From Yamagishiella unicocca (taxonomy: Eukaryota; Chlorophyta; Chlorophyceae; Chlamydomonadales; Volvocaceae): a DNA stretch of 64,000 nucleotides. This document shows, piece by piece, positions 49,500 to 61,529 of the stretch. A program made the translations under genes and the position numbers. The stretch lies in NCBI GenBank assembly GCA_003116995.1, contig BDSL01000040.1, positions 124,001 to 188,000 of the forward strand. The letters are read 5' to 3'. The notes under the pieces were generated by a model that was given only the letters and a program-made list of their open reading frames with translations, was not told the DNA's origin and ran no database searches. The first letter of the stretch is position 1; the number at the start of each line of letters is the position of its first letter.

Positions 49500-50440
49500 G
49501 TTGGCTGCTGGTGTGCACGCCACGAGCAGATAGGCGAACTATCAGGAGGCCATCTAACAGCACGCAGCAGGACATGTATGCGCAGATGCCGGCTCATGGC
49601 CATCACACGCCGGCTCGTCTGTGCTCTAGTTCGCCACGAATGCACCACTGATGTAGCTCGCTGCTCGCTAGAGGCAGCGTCTACACGCCCAGGAGTCGAA
49701 GGAAACTCCTATCCTCCTTTACGCCAATCGGTGGAAGGCCTACAGCCATTTACCAGTGATGTTCGGCGATGGCCGGACATCATGACTAGATAGAGCAATC
49801 ATGCCCTCGTCCCAACCTAGCTAGGCGCTGACGCTAGGGTATCGACCTACTGACAATGTAGTGTCGTCTTATCATCAGATAATGACATGTATGTTGTGTT
49901 CGATCGAGTCATAGCACACGGCCGGGCTCTTCAGAGTTTGCCGAGGGGCTATCCTGCGAGGGTACGTGTGCGTCCACCCGTAGCACTACTACTACAACAA
50001 CCACTGCCGTCTAAATAATGCTGGCTGCTCAGCGCACACGCATACACACACGCCCTCAGTTAGGAAAGCACGTACTAGGCACGTACTCATAGAAAAGGAA
50101 CTATCGATTGCTCGCTTGTGTTCAAGATCGGTGGCCGGCTAGCTACTACTACGTGCATGCATACGTGCGAACGATAGGCATGGCAGCAGCGAGCTAGCAG
50201 CAGCGAGCGACAGCTATAATTAGCTGTGCAATAATGCGCGACTTGGGCTGCAAGCGGCAGTACGCGAGAATGCCGGTGCATGCGCCAAGGCAAGCACGCA
50301 GCAGCAGGCGCGCGCGTGGCTATTTATTTGCGATTGATGGCAAATTGACAGCCCGCATCGACGCAGTGAGTGAGGCGGCTATGTATGGATGGTTATTTGC
50401 CTTACTGTTGTACATTGCTATGATAACTGGGGCACGCAGG
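49500..50440. other. No feature recognised
   Basis: Mixed sequence without supported exons. CTAGCAGCAGCGAG-type short repeats occur near 50185-50215. Confidence 0.4.
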
Positions 50441-50452
50441 GCGGCACCATCA

Positions 50453-50728
50453 TCAGTGGGTGGGTTCCTTGCTTACCGGTGGTGGTGGCGCCGCGGGTGC
50501 CAGCGGCGGCAGTGGCGGCGGCGGGGCTTCTAATTTCGCCACTTTTCTCTCTAGCGCGGCAATTTTCGCTGCCAGGTTGGCCTGCTCTACAGTCTGCGCT
50601 GGCTTGATGTAGAGCTGCGTGCGGAAGGAGCTGGCGACGGTGGTCATGAGGCTGATTTCGACAACGTCGCGGCCCCCAGGCAAGGCGGCTTGGCTCAAAT
50701 TGACGGCGCACTGCACCGTGTAATAGAC
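50453..50728 (-). CDS. Unidentified C-terminal exon with coiled coil and proline tail
   Basis: 92 codons from acceptor CGTCCCAG|GTC to a TGA stop. It begins VYYTVQCAVNLSQAALPGG, continues RDVVEISLMTTVASSF and TQLYIKPAQTVEQ, then ANLAAKIAALERKVAKLE with heptad leucine/isoleucine spacing (short coiled coil), and ends in a Pro/Ala-rich tail. A further open stretch upstream in the same frame may be intron or another exon. Function unknown. Confidence 0.5.
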   Translation of the reverse strand, partial: VYYTVQCAVNLSQAALPGGRDVVEISLMTTVASSFRTQLYIKPAQTVEQANLAAKIAALERKVAKLEAPPPPLPPLAPAAPPPPVSKEPTH

Positions 50729-50929
50729 CTGGGACGGACGTGCGGAGGCAGGGGCAATGTGGGACATGTAGATGTGGGGTTTTGCCTCTCTTACATAATA
50801 TCTATACATACCACATATGGAAGCAGGGGTATAAGAATCCAAATCAAACATGTACAAACAAATATGCTCCCAGTTCAATAGGCGAGACCGCTCGGGTCCA
50901 GCCAGCAGGCCAAGGATGAACCTGTGCGC

Positions 50930-52276
50930 CATTATTGTATATGGTGGCAGCTGCGTGCGTGTGCCGATTACTTCTCACCAGCGGCAGCAGCTCAATGTCG
51001 AAAGGACTCTTGGGTGGCGGTGGCGGCCGGCGGTGGTCGTGTGGGCGGTGGCGGGCGTCGTACTACTGCTAGCTCGCCCTCCTTCTCCCTGCAATCACGT
51101 CGTTGGAATACCCCATCAAGGTGAGTTTGGAAGTATTATTAGAATGTGTTTTTACATGAGCTTTCATGCGGATCGGAATGCGTGGATGTAACATCTAGCT
51201 GCACGGCCGCATACCTTTGTGAGAAAGCTGACGCAGGGTGGCAGTAACAAAATTGTTCGCAAGCAAGTAAGGGTAAAACTGAGCCCTCCATTTGATAGTA
51301 GTATACAGCAGTGCGCCACGTAACGGATTTCAAATTTGTCCCTGCGGTTTTTTCTTTGGATGGGCTTAAGCGAGCGACTTCCTCTTACTTAATTTTTTAC
51401 CTGGGAAGTACGTACCTAGAGCGAGGGATGCATATTTGTACACGACTGCGTGAGATGACCAACCGCACAACCGTGCCCAATTAACAAATGCATGCCTGCG
51501 CAATGCATTGGTCAGCGATTGGAACACACGTAAGACGCACGCGGCTTCTAGCTAGCTATTGACATTCCATAATTCTGCCATACATGCCGTCGATTGCATG
51601 CTGCTGCTGGTGGGCGCACGCTAGCCCAGGCACATATGGGTGGGCCGAACGAGCCTTCCAGAACAGGCCCGCAGTCAAGGACAGAAAAGAAGGTGGCCGA
51701 TTTCAGCAGGCCGCAACAGCAGTAAGGACTGCAGTTTAACACTCGTCAATATGTCGCAACGCTCGTGCAACGCTCCGGCATTTGTTTGCAGCCCCTTACA
51801 ATGCCGCTTATGCTTGCGACTTTCCCTCTGAAGTGCTATCCCGGACGAGTAGAGATTCAGAAACTGATATGGAATCATTCTTGATTGTCCAGACGTTGCC
51901 GCGATACTCCGATAGATGTATGAGCCCCGCTTTCATCCTGGCTCGAGGGTCTTATTATGGTAATACGAACTTGATACGTAAGTATGTGCTCATCTCCCAA
52001 GTTACACAAAACACAGGCCAAGAGGCCCCACTCTGCGCACAACCGCGGCTGCTCCTTTGTTCCATTTTCACGGCCTTGCACACCCCGTACGCTCGCAGCT
52101 AGGATTCCCGAACAAAGTCCCTCGCTGGCGGAATGTCGATCGGACAGCCGCATGTCCCAGCCCCCCACCAGCTCTACAAAATCCATCGCGATTCAAAATG
52201 CGATGAAGCAGCAAACAAGGGAAAGGGCGTGCCCGTAATTGAACACGCGCCGCGCTGCCCTACATGCGCACATTCC
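50930..52276. other. No gene supported
   Basis: No exon with convincing splice sites on either strand. It includes the region just 3' of the AGPase stop codon, where I see no clear polyadenylation signal. Confidence 0.4.
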
Positions 52277-55200
52277 TCACAGCTCCGTGCCGTCGTACAG
52301 TACGGCGCTCTTGGTCACGATGGGTACCCCTTCGCGCACGCACAGCCCCACACCCACCCGGTCCATTGCCTCCCACACGCCTGGGGGGGGGGCCGGCGGG
52401 GGGGGGGGGCGGGTTGAGTTTTGAGGAGTGTGTGTCGGGTGGGCCAAGAGGTACGAGATAGCTAGGTGGTTTCGGACGCGGTGAGCCAGGTGGCTGGCAG
52501 CGGCGGGCAGATGCATCTCCGCACGAATCGAACCCCTGCCCCAAGCCCACGGCCTCCCTACGTCGCAAGGATCCCTCCTCCTCCTCCTCCCTACCGACAC
52601 CGATGCATACGGCGGTGATGCGGTCACCGCGCCCCCCCCCCCAAACCCAGATCCCGACCGCCAGATCCAGCCCAACCGCCAGATCCAGACCCAGTCACCC
52701 AACCGCCAGATCCAGCCACCCCGGCAGTAACCCAGATGCACCCACCCACCCGCCCGGTTGGCGATGACGCAGTTGCGGCCGATGCGTGCGTTCTTGTCGA
52801 CCACCGCGCCCTCCACCACACTACCCGCGCCAATACCCATGGGAGGCACCGGCAGCGCTTCGGCAGCAGCAGGTGACGAAGAGCCGGAGGGCAGGTAGGA
52901 GCGCACCGCGGAGGGGGCGGGGCGCGGTGCAGGGAGGGGAACGAAGGTGGGGGCCGGGAAAACAATCGTGAGGCGGTTGATCATGCGGCAGGTACTAGAT
53001 GTATGACAGGGGGCCGAGGGGCCCAGCAGGGGCCGAGGGGCCCAGCAGGGGCCGAGGGGCCGAGGGGCCGAGGGGCCGAGGGCGGGGGCGTTGAAAGCGC
53101 AGCAATCAAGCTGGGGTGGTGTGCGGGGGTTCGGCGCGAGGAGCGGTTATCTGGCGACTCCCTATCTAGGGATGGGCCTCTCGATCCCGGGTGTACGACC
53201 TCTGTAAATAGGTACGTACGAGCAACACCGCAGGCACGCCCAGGCCGCCAGCGTCCTCACTGGGCGATCATCATCATCATGAGGGACCTAGCAACCAGCA
53301 GCAGGTCTGTCATGCATGACGCGGCTCAGTCCTACCTCTGTCCCGTACTCGAGCAACCTCCCCCCCCGCTCAAACCCCGCTCCACCCCAGCCCCAGCGAA
53401 CTCACCCCCGGGGCCCGCCTCGCTCCACTCCAACGCCCTGTCGTACTTGCCGCCAGCGGCGGTCTCAGACTGGAGGCAGGCAGGGGAGCGTATTGAAGGG
53501 GGGGGAGGGGGTGACGAAACCCACGTCAACGACATGGAAAGGTGGGCAGGGGTAATAAGGGTCCGGGCAGAGGCGGCACGATCCGCCCCGTGGGCCAATG
53601 CGGTCGGTGGTGGGACGGGAGGCGCGGTGTACGTGTATGGCACGACGGAGGCCCCGTCGATGGCAGCGAGGTCGTAGTTATATTGAGACGTCCGCCGCCC
53701 CTCGTCGTAAAGGCAGGGGTTTTCTACGCACCCCACCCCACCCCACCCCGGGTTACTTGTAACACCCCACCCCGGGGCGACCCGAGGACCCCGGCCCCCT
53801 GATAGGTCGCGTTCGACGCCAATGACGGCGGCGCCTTTCCTACCCAATCCAATCCATGCCACCACGACAGGTGAACGACAGTACGGCATCCGTTGCTGTC
53901 CATAACCCGGGAACGACATTACGGCATGCATCCTTGGCCCCAACCGCACGTGGCGCGTCCCCGTCGAGCCGACCAGGGTAGGTGGCTTGGGGATTGCCCC
54001 TCCCCGCCACCCCTACCAAATACACCAGCCAACCAACAAACTGACTGAGCGGCTCCCGACCCCTCCCAATCACCCCCCCCGCCAACGGCCTAGCCTCCAT
54101 CCATAACCGCCAACCGCCAACCGCCAACCTCTAGGTCGTCCTCGTAGTAGTCGGCCCCCATGATGACGCTGTCGCGGATGACCACCTCGCGACCTTACGG
54201 GGGGGGAGGGGGAGGGGGAAAGTAGTGTGTATTGCTGACCCTGCGGGGGCCGCCTGTCCGCCGCAGCCCTTCTATTCAGGCTGATGTGCATATGTCGTAC
54301 AACGTCCCCCCGGACCACCCCTGAAGGCACCGTACGGTACGTCCTCAGGTCACCCAAGCCACCCGCCCGTTTCCGTTCCACTGTATAACCCCTTTTGCAT
54401 CTTACCACGGAACCCTCCCCTTTTTTGCATCTTACCACGCGCCCCTCCCCACCTTTTGCATCTTATCACGGGCCCCTCCCCCCTTTTGCATTTGAATCCC
54501 CTCCCCCCCTTCCCCACACCCCGTCGCCACTCCCCCACACCCCAAAATGCCCACCAATGATAGCTCGCGGCCCCACCACCGAGCCCCGGATGGTGGCTCC
54601 CAGGATGCGGCCTCCGGGGGAGATGGACGAGCGGCTGACGTGGCAGGAGACCATGTCGGTGGGCGGCAGCGCCAGGGCGCCCTGCCGTACGGACAATCCA
54701 GGGAGGGCGCGCGAATGAACGAGGAGGGAGGAAATAACAGAGGGGGGGCGATCCCCGAAGAGCGTCACGTGCAGGAGCCAGCTCCGGAACACTTGGTCCA
54801 TTAGATACTTGTTTCGCCTTGCAAACTGAAGTACCGACTTTATTCTTATGGAATACTGAAGCTCGAAAGCCCGATCCTTGCAACACCTTGCCTTCATCAT
54901 CAACGACCCTCTGCCGCCTTTCCAGCAGCGCCCGTAATACGCTGTCGCCCCAAGCAATCCGGCCCAATCCGCCCAGCGCATGCCGTCCTCGCCCCAGACT
55001 CCCATCATTCCAAGTAGCACCGATAGGTATAGAGAGAGTATACATAGCATTCCCCCCAGAGGGTGAGTCCAGCACCTCTCTCAGCCCCCCCCCCCCCGGC
55101 TCGTCCTGCGTTGACTCCCAAACCCGCACATGTCGTCCCAGGCCCCTGCCCCAGGGGTTTCCTCCCCTCCCCTTTACCCCCACCTGCCCCGGGTGACTTT

Positions 55201-58200
55201 TCTTCCTCCCCCCTCCCCCCCACAACGGTTTTCACGCCACTCCCCCCCCCGGGCCCCCCTGGGTTTTATGCCCCCCCCGCCCCCCCCCGGGCCTCCACCA
55301 ACGGCTCCCCCCTCCACCCCTCCACCCCACCGTGAGCACCATGTCGTGGTGTGCGAACTGGTCGAAGGGTGTGCCCCCTCGCAGGCAGTCCAGGTTGGCG
55401 GCGACGAAGGTGCGCACGGAGGAGCCCACATCGGCCCAGTAGCCGTGAAGCCGCCAGGTCATGACCTGCGGGAGCGTGTGCGTGTGTGTGCGTGTGTGTA
55501 TATGTGTGCGTGGGGGGGGGGGAGGTGGGAGGGGGAGGAAACACCGCCGTAGGTCGGCACTGGAAAGTGAAACCGAAAGTGCGGGCCGGGGGGGAAATCC
55601 GTGGACCGGCAAGCGAGGAAACGGACCGGCAAGGCGGGAGGGGATGCAATGGAAATGGGGTTCGGGGACGGAAGGGAATAACGGAGGCACGCGGGTTTCG
55701 GAGCAGCAGGGAGCGGGGCAACGCCGCCCCACCGCCTCCAGCAGCAGCTCGCCACCCCCTAACCCTCGGCCCCCACTTCATCACCCTCTCACCCTGTACG
55801 GCATGGTTTTGTCATCCTCCTGCTCCCCTCCCTCGGCCCCGCTGTGGCCGCTGCCGCGCCCCCGCCGCTGCCGCTGCGCCTCCGCCGCCGCACGCCGCGC
55901 CGCCGCCGCCGCGGGCACCAGCGGCAACACGTCGGCGCCAAAGTTGTGGGCGCGGGGGTGGTCTCGGAGCAGCTGAAGAAGGAACTGCGGGATCAAGGAT
56001 TTCGGGCGGACGGCGATCTGGGTTTATTAGCGGGGCGAGGGGGCAGGGCGCGACAGCAAGCGGCGTCAGCGCCGGTGGAGGCCAGGGGCCCAGCTATCGG
56101 TGTACGACTTTTTAGGCACCCACTCGCTTTTCGCACTCGCACTCAGGCTCACACTAACACTCACACTCGCACACACTCGCACTGCGCGCACCCCCGAGTA
56201 AACGGGTCTTTTTTGCAACTCCCTTGTTGCAAACTCGTACCTGGGTTTCCTCACAATCCCCCTACACACTCTCCTCCGCTAGTCATTTCCCCCTGGGGGG
56301 AGATAGATCTGCTCGCGTGCCCCGGTTTCCCCGCTCCTTCCCCCCCGCCCCGCACGCACACACAACAACGTTTCCTAATCGGCCTCATCTTTTCAGTTCT
56401 AGGCACGCCACGATGCGCGGACTGGAAGCCCACCCAGCCTTGTGCGTGTCGCCACGCCGCCTAGGAGCACGAGGTCAACACGCATTCAGGCTTATTGCTT
56501 CTCCTCAAACCCCTCCGCGGCTCAGTCCCCGCCCGCCCACCCTGCTGCTTTCTCGGTTTTACAACTCCCTACGGGTCGACCCACGGGTCGCCTCCCAACC
56601 CCACCTGCTTCTCGAAGACGTAAATGCCACACGAGGCCAGGAAGGGCGCTCCGTCAGCGAGGCGGGAGGCGCGCTCCCCGGACAGGCGGAAGGGCTGGGA
56701 GGGAGGAAGGGGGGACAAGGGGAGAGGGGGTGAAGGGGCGCTACATGGTCGGAGGAGGGAGGGAGGAGGAGGGAGGAGCCCAGTTAGTTAGGGTGCGCAA
56801 CCATGTCGGTGTTACCCCTGTGGCAGGGCGCCAAGGTGTGATGACGGCTCGTCGCACCAGCGAACCAGGTCTAAAACTGCCTCCAAACCACCTCCAAACC
56901 ACCTCCAAATCAGGTCGTCCGAGCTATGGCTTCCTACGAGCCCCGAACCGAAATCAGCAGGGCAATCTCCCGCGCGCCCCCTCTCCCTTTCCCGCCCCCG
57001 GTCCCGCTTTCCAAATACACACAGCGCCCATCCACACCCAAATACACACGCGCCCCCCCCCTAAATTCGCCCCCTACCTCCCCCCAAATGCACGCACCTC
57101 CCGCTCCCGGGGCCGCCGCGGCTTCTCCACATAGTCGACCATCTCGTACGTGTCGGGGTCGACCTGCGCGGGAATGACATGCACGGCGTCGGGTGTACGG
57201 TGTACGACATCGGAGCGATTCCCCCTTTCCGAGATGAAGTCGCAACTGCTCTCCCCTTCCTAGCCTTCCCCCAACACACCCAACCCAACCTCGCCCACCA
57301 TCGCACCGAATCCGAACCGAAACCGAACAATCATGCCGAAGCCGCGATCCGAAACCCGGAACCTGAAATCAACACCCGCCGGATCTCCGAACCCACCTAC
57401 CTGCAACACCCCCAGCTCCCCGACCTGGTGCTCCTGAGCAGGGTGCGTCACAATGGTGACGGCCGCCCGCTGACGACGTGTGTATGTACGGCAGCGAGCG
57501 AGTGGACGAGCAGCGAGTGAGGGGGCCGAGGGGGGGGAGGGGGCCAAGGCGTTAGGTTGGCTGCTGCGTGTATGGCTGCCGTACGGCTGTCGTACGGCTG
57601 TTGGTCGTGGGATGAGCGGCGGCCTTCGTTGCTTGGCAGGTAGGGGTGCGTGTATGTTGCGGTGGTGCCGTCGTCGTCGTCGTCGAAGGAGCGCGCTGCA
57701 CCAGCAGGGTGGACTCACACGAGTATATGGAGGCCCAGCCATCAACACTACTACATACGCATGTGCCTATCTGCGGTGGTTCTATTCTTCGTGCCTTGCT
57801 ACCTGGAGCCCACTCCTGCCTGGAGTGCTCCTACTGGACGCATTGCTGGCGGTCGCCGTTGCCGTGCGCCTCTTAGCCTGTACCAGTTCGCCTCCAGGGA
57901 GGGAGCCCTGCTGAAGTGCCGCCCTACGGGCTTCCTCTCAACCTCCCCCCCCTTTTCCCTCGTCCAGGCTGCCGTCGACCGCCGTCCACAGGTTTCCCGG
58001 ATGGGCACCCCAAGCTCTCTCCGGCATGCACATGCACACTCGTACACGTGTCCGAAGGCTATTCGCCAGCTAGCTTCTGCTGCCCCCCGCCGTTTGCTAC
58101 CATATGTCGTGTGACCGGGTCTTCTCACCAGCTGCCTCCCAAGCTGCCACCTCACCTGCTCTTGGTGGTAAGCGACCAGGTGCTCGAAGTCCGCCCGGTA

Positions 58201-61200
58201 CAGCTGGTCGGCCGGCAGGATGAGCACGTGCTGGGCCTGTAGGGGCAGGGGGCGCAGAGAGGGATTTACTTGCGGCGGGTGTCGTACGTGTGTACAAATG
58301 AGCAGCGGGGTATGTGTACGGATCATCAGGCTGCTGATAGATGAGGCCCTTGATGACGAGGCCCTCCGCCGAAGGCCTTGCCCTTACGACCGTACTTTGA
58401 AATCTGACACAGTTTAGTCAAGGCGATGTACGGTCACACACGCCGGGACAACGTTATAACGTACGATACTGTCACGCACGTGCGGACAAGCAACGGTACA
58501 ACGTACGGCCTCCGGCAGAGCGAGAAGGTGATTGCCTCTCTCGGCCATCAGGAGGTCCAACCACAGCAGTTGCACCTACCCTGGTTAGTTGGGGGCGGGT
58601 AAGGAGGGTCCCGCAACTGGGTGGGTGCGCCGAGTGCATCACCCGCCACCTGAGCCCCTCCACCTACCCTGCACGACACCCCTCCGACACTGCCCCCTCC
58701 CCGCCTGCTCCTCGTCACAAGCACGCACCCCTGCCTCCCCCCTCCCTTCTGCCTCCCCTCTCCTCCCACCACCACCCTACCCCCTCCTCCCTACCCCCTC
58801 CCTCCTGCATGTCCCTCCTCACATTCCTCAGCTTGGGGTTCTCCAGCACCCAGGACATGAGCCGTACGGCATCCGCATTGCCCTCCGGCCAGCGGGACCC
58901 CCCCGGGTACTGGCTGGTGGCCAGGACCTGGCGGCGGGGGGAGAGGGGGGAGAGGGAGGGCGGGGAGGAGAGGTTGCGGTTGTAGTTGCGGTCGGCGGGG
59001 GGGTGGCGTGTTTATGGGTTAAAGTAATGTACGGATGTCCGGGGATCATCCCTCCCCCCCAAAGCATATCAAGACGTCTGTTCTAAACGGTTTTTTCGGG
59101 CATCCACGGGTCTTCCTCGAATCCCCCCCAAAGCAGCCCTGGGGGCTTCTTGGTATACCAATGTATGTCATGTCACCGGTCTTTATGCTCCCCCCCAGCA
59201 GCCCTACGCCCCCCCCCCCGGACCTCGATGAATCCGTCACCCCCCAGCGGCACGCCGTCGCCTCGGCCGTAGGCACGGGTGATGTATCTGGGAGGCGGAC
59301 GGGGGGAGGGTTGATTGAAAGGAAGAGGAGGGGGGTGAGAGGAAGCGCGGGGTATGTGTGGTGGTGGGGGGGGGCAGGTGGACTGCGGCCGCAGGTTGAC
59401 TGCTCCGGACCCAAATTAGCACGTAGATAGCCGAGCGGCAAGGAGGGCGGCAAGGAGGGCGGCAAGGAGAGCGGCAAGGAGAGCGGCAAGGAGAGCGGCA
59501 AGGAGAGCGGCAAGGAGGGCGGCAAGGAGGGCGGCAAGGAGGGCGGCAAGGAGGGCGGCAAGGAGGGCGGCAAGGAGGGCGGCAAGGAGAGCGGCAAGGA
59601 GAGCGGCAAGGAGAGCGGCAAGGAGGGCGGCAAGGAGGGCGGCAAGGAGGGCGGCAAGGAGAGCGGCAAGGAGGGCGGCAAGGAGGGCGGCAAGGAGGGC
59701 GGCAAGGAGGGCGGCAAGGAGGGCGGCAAGGAGAGCGGCAAGGAGAGCGGCAAGGAGAGCGGCAAGGAGAGCGGCAAGGAGAGCGGCAAGGAGGGCGGCA
59801 AGGAGGGCGGCAAGGAGGGCGGCAAGGAGGGCGGCAAGGAGGGCGGCAAGGAGAGCGGCAAGGAGGGCGGCAAGGAGGGCGGCAAGGAGGGCGGCAAGGA
59901 GGGCGGCAAGGAGGGCGGCAAGGAGAGCGGCAAGGAGAGCGGCAAGGAGAGCGGCAAGGAGGGCGGCTAGGAGGGCGGCAAGGAGGGCGGCAAGGAGGGC
60001 GGCAAGGAGGGCGGCAAGGAGAGCGGCAAGGAGAGCGGCAAGGAGAGCGGCAAGGAGGGCGGCAAGGAGGGCGGCAAGGAGGGCGGCAAGGAGGGCGGCA
60101 AGGAGAGCGGCAAGGAGGGCGGCAAGGAGGGCGGCAAGGAGGGCGGCAAGGAGAGCGGCAAGGAGAGCGGCAAGGAGAGCGGCAAGGAGAGCGGCAAGGA
60201 GAGCGGCAAGGAGGGCGGCAAGGAGGGCGGCAAGGAGGGCGGCAAGGAGGGCGGCAAGGAGAGCGGCAAGGAGAGCGGCAAGGGGAGACCGGCAAGGAGA
60301 GCGGCAAGGAGAGCGGCAAGGAGAGCGGCAAGGAGGCGGCGGCAAGGGGGAGCCCCGCCCCCTAAAATCCTAAAACCCCAAGGCATACCCGGCCCCCCGA
60401 CCCTATTTGATGTGAAACAAGGAAGCCGAGACGGATGTGGGGCAGCGGTACGGGCAGACGGCAGTTGCGGTAGTTGCACATGTGGCCCTCCCTGTGCGCG
60501 TGCGTGTGCATATGCGCGGGAGCAGGCGAGCGGGTACCTGTTTAGGCTCTGGCTGTTGTACTGGGTGAGGACGTAGATCTTGTTGATGGTGCTGTGAAGG
60601 CAGTTGGATAGGGGGATGTCGATCAGCCTGGAAGGGGGCGTGGGGAGCGGAGGGGACGACAGATCGATGTGGGGACGGGGTCCTCGAAGAGGGGAGGAGG
60701 CGCGAGGTGGGTTGGCAGTTAAGGGTGAGACGGAGGCGGCGAACCGGTAGTCGGTTGGCCGGGTCGGCACTTCTAACGGTCAAAGATCGCGTCCCCCGGT
60801 TTGCGCAGCGGCGCACGCTTTGCAGCACTTTGTATTCTCACACAACTAATAAAACCACTTCCCAGCTACCTATCTGACTCGTGACACAGGCGCTTCGCGG
60901 CTGCCAACCAACCAGCCGCCGCCGTCCTCCATGTCGTCTGACTGCTGCCCTACCATACAACGGACGCCGTCCCTCGACACAAGACCCTTTTGGTCTGGAC
61001 TCTGGCGCCCACTGCAGCTAGTACTTGGCTACAGAAACGCAAGCTTATATGTTCCGCACACAACTCGAGGCCTTACCCCTATCCACTACACGCGCAACAC
61101 AGGTAATGCCGCGTAGCGCTAGGCCCGCACACGAACAATAATAATAATAATAATAATAGTGTCGCTGGGCGTAGCCCTAGCGTGTGTTAAGGGGGTGGGG

Positions 61201-61527
61201 AACTGAGGGGGTCTCCCCCCTGTATGCCCGCACCACCGTCCGCACACGAACATACACGCCCCCACCCAGCTACCTGTAGATGCCCCCCACCGGTACCGCC
61301 GGCAGCGCGCGCTTCTCGGTGAGCGGGAACAGCCGCCGGTCGCTCTCTCCGCCGCCCAGCACCACAGCTACAGTGCAGGCGCGCGGGCTAGGGGGTAGGT
61401 TCTCTGAGGCGGAGGGGGCGGGGGCGGAGGCAGCGGCGGAGTGTGGGGGGCGGGCGGGCGGGCGGGAGGGGCATGAGAGGAAACCCGTGGCTAGGGCGGG
61501 AGGGCTTCCCCAAGCCTTTTGCGTCAC
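52277..61527 (-). CDS. ADP-glucose pyrophosphorylase subunit, 14 exons
   Basis: Glucose-1-phosphate adenylyltransferase family: makes ADP-glucose from ATP and glucose 1-phosphate for starch synthesis, in plastids of green algae and plants. Exons (high to low): 61274-about 61527, 60538-60627, 59224-59287, 58823-58927, 58156-58236, 57401-57469, 57098-57163, 56605-56694, 55793-55984, 55331-55465, 54555-54681, 54129-54193, 52748-about 52985, 52277-52380. Phases agree at every junction except the acceptor of the 13th exon, which is unresolved. Landmarks: [127 protein letters not shown] then TGA. The first exon's Ser/Ala/Pro-rich start could be a transit peptide. The motif GGGxGTRLxPLTxxRAKPAVP reads [19 protein letters not shown], losing key glycine and lysine residues, so a regulatory subunit is likely. 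Exon 9 has an Ala/Arg/Gly-rich insert of about 40 residues. Confidence 0.92.
52995..53092. repeat. GGGGCCGAG tandem repeat in AGPase intron 12
   Basis: GGGGCCGAGGGGCCCAGCA is repeated three times and decays into GGGGCCGAG units. The dense G runs could form G-quadruplexes on the plus strand. Confidence 0.75.
54385..54510 (-). repeat. ~33-bp tandem repeat in AGPase intron
   Basis: Four units of CCTTTTGCATCTTACCACG followed by CCCCTCCCC (plus-strand sense), in the intron between exons 54555-54681 and 54129-54193. Confidence 0.8.
59430..60345. repeat. 12-bp minisatellite, ~76 copies, in AGPase intron 2
   Basis: Unit GGCGGCAAGGAG alternating with GGCAAGGAGAGC variants (GAGGGC or GAGAGC). Because 12 is divisible by 3 and no unit contains a stop in the minus sense, the minus strand is open in all three frames over about 900 bp. 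Those frames would give [18 protein letters not shown] or CRPPCRPPC repeats. I regard these as intronic, since splice sites at 60537 and 59288 remove the whole array. Confidence 0.95.
61138..61239 (-). mobile_element. SINE-1/LINE-tail insertion in AGPase intron 1
   Basis: 102 bp with (TTA)n tail, CGCCCAGCGACAC, CCACCCCCTTAACACACGC and GGTGGTGCGGGCATACAGG (minus sense). A perfect 13-bp duplication CCGCACACGAACA lies at 61125-61137 and 61240-61252. Confidence 0.9.
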
Positions 61528-61529
61528 CT

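Noticed and set aside
59237..60770. Minus-strand frames of 267-364 codons over the minisatellite
   Set aside because: They are pure repeat translation. AGPase splice sites at 60537/59288 remove the array as an intron.
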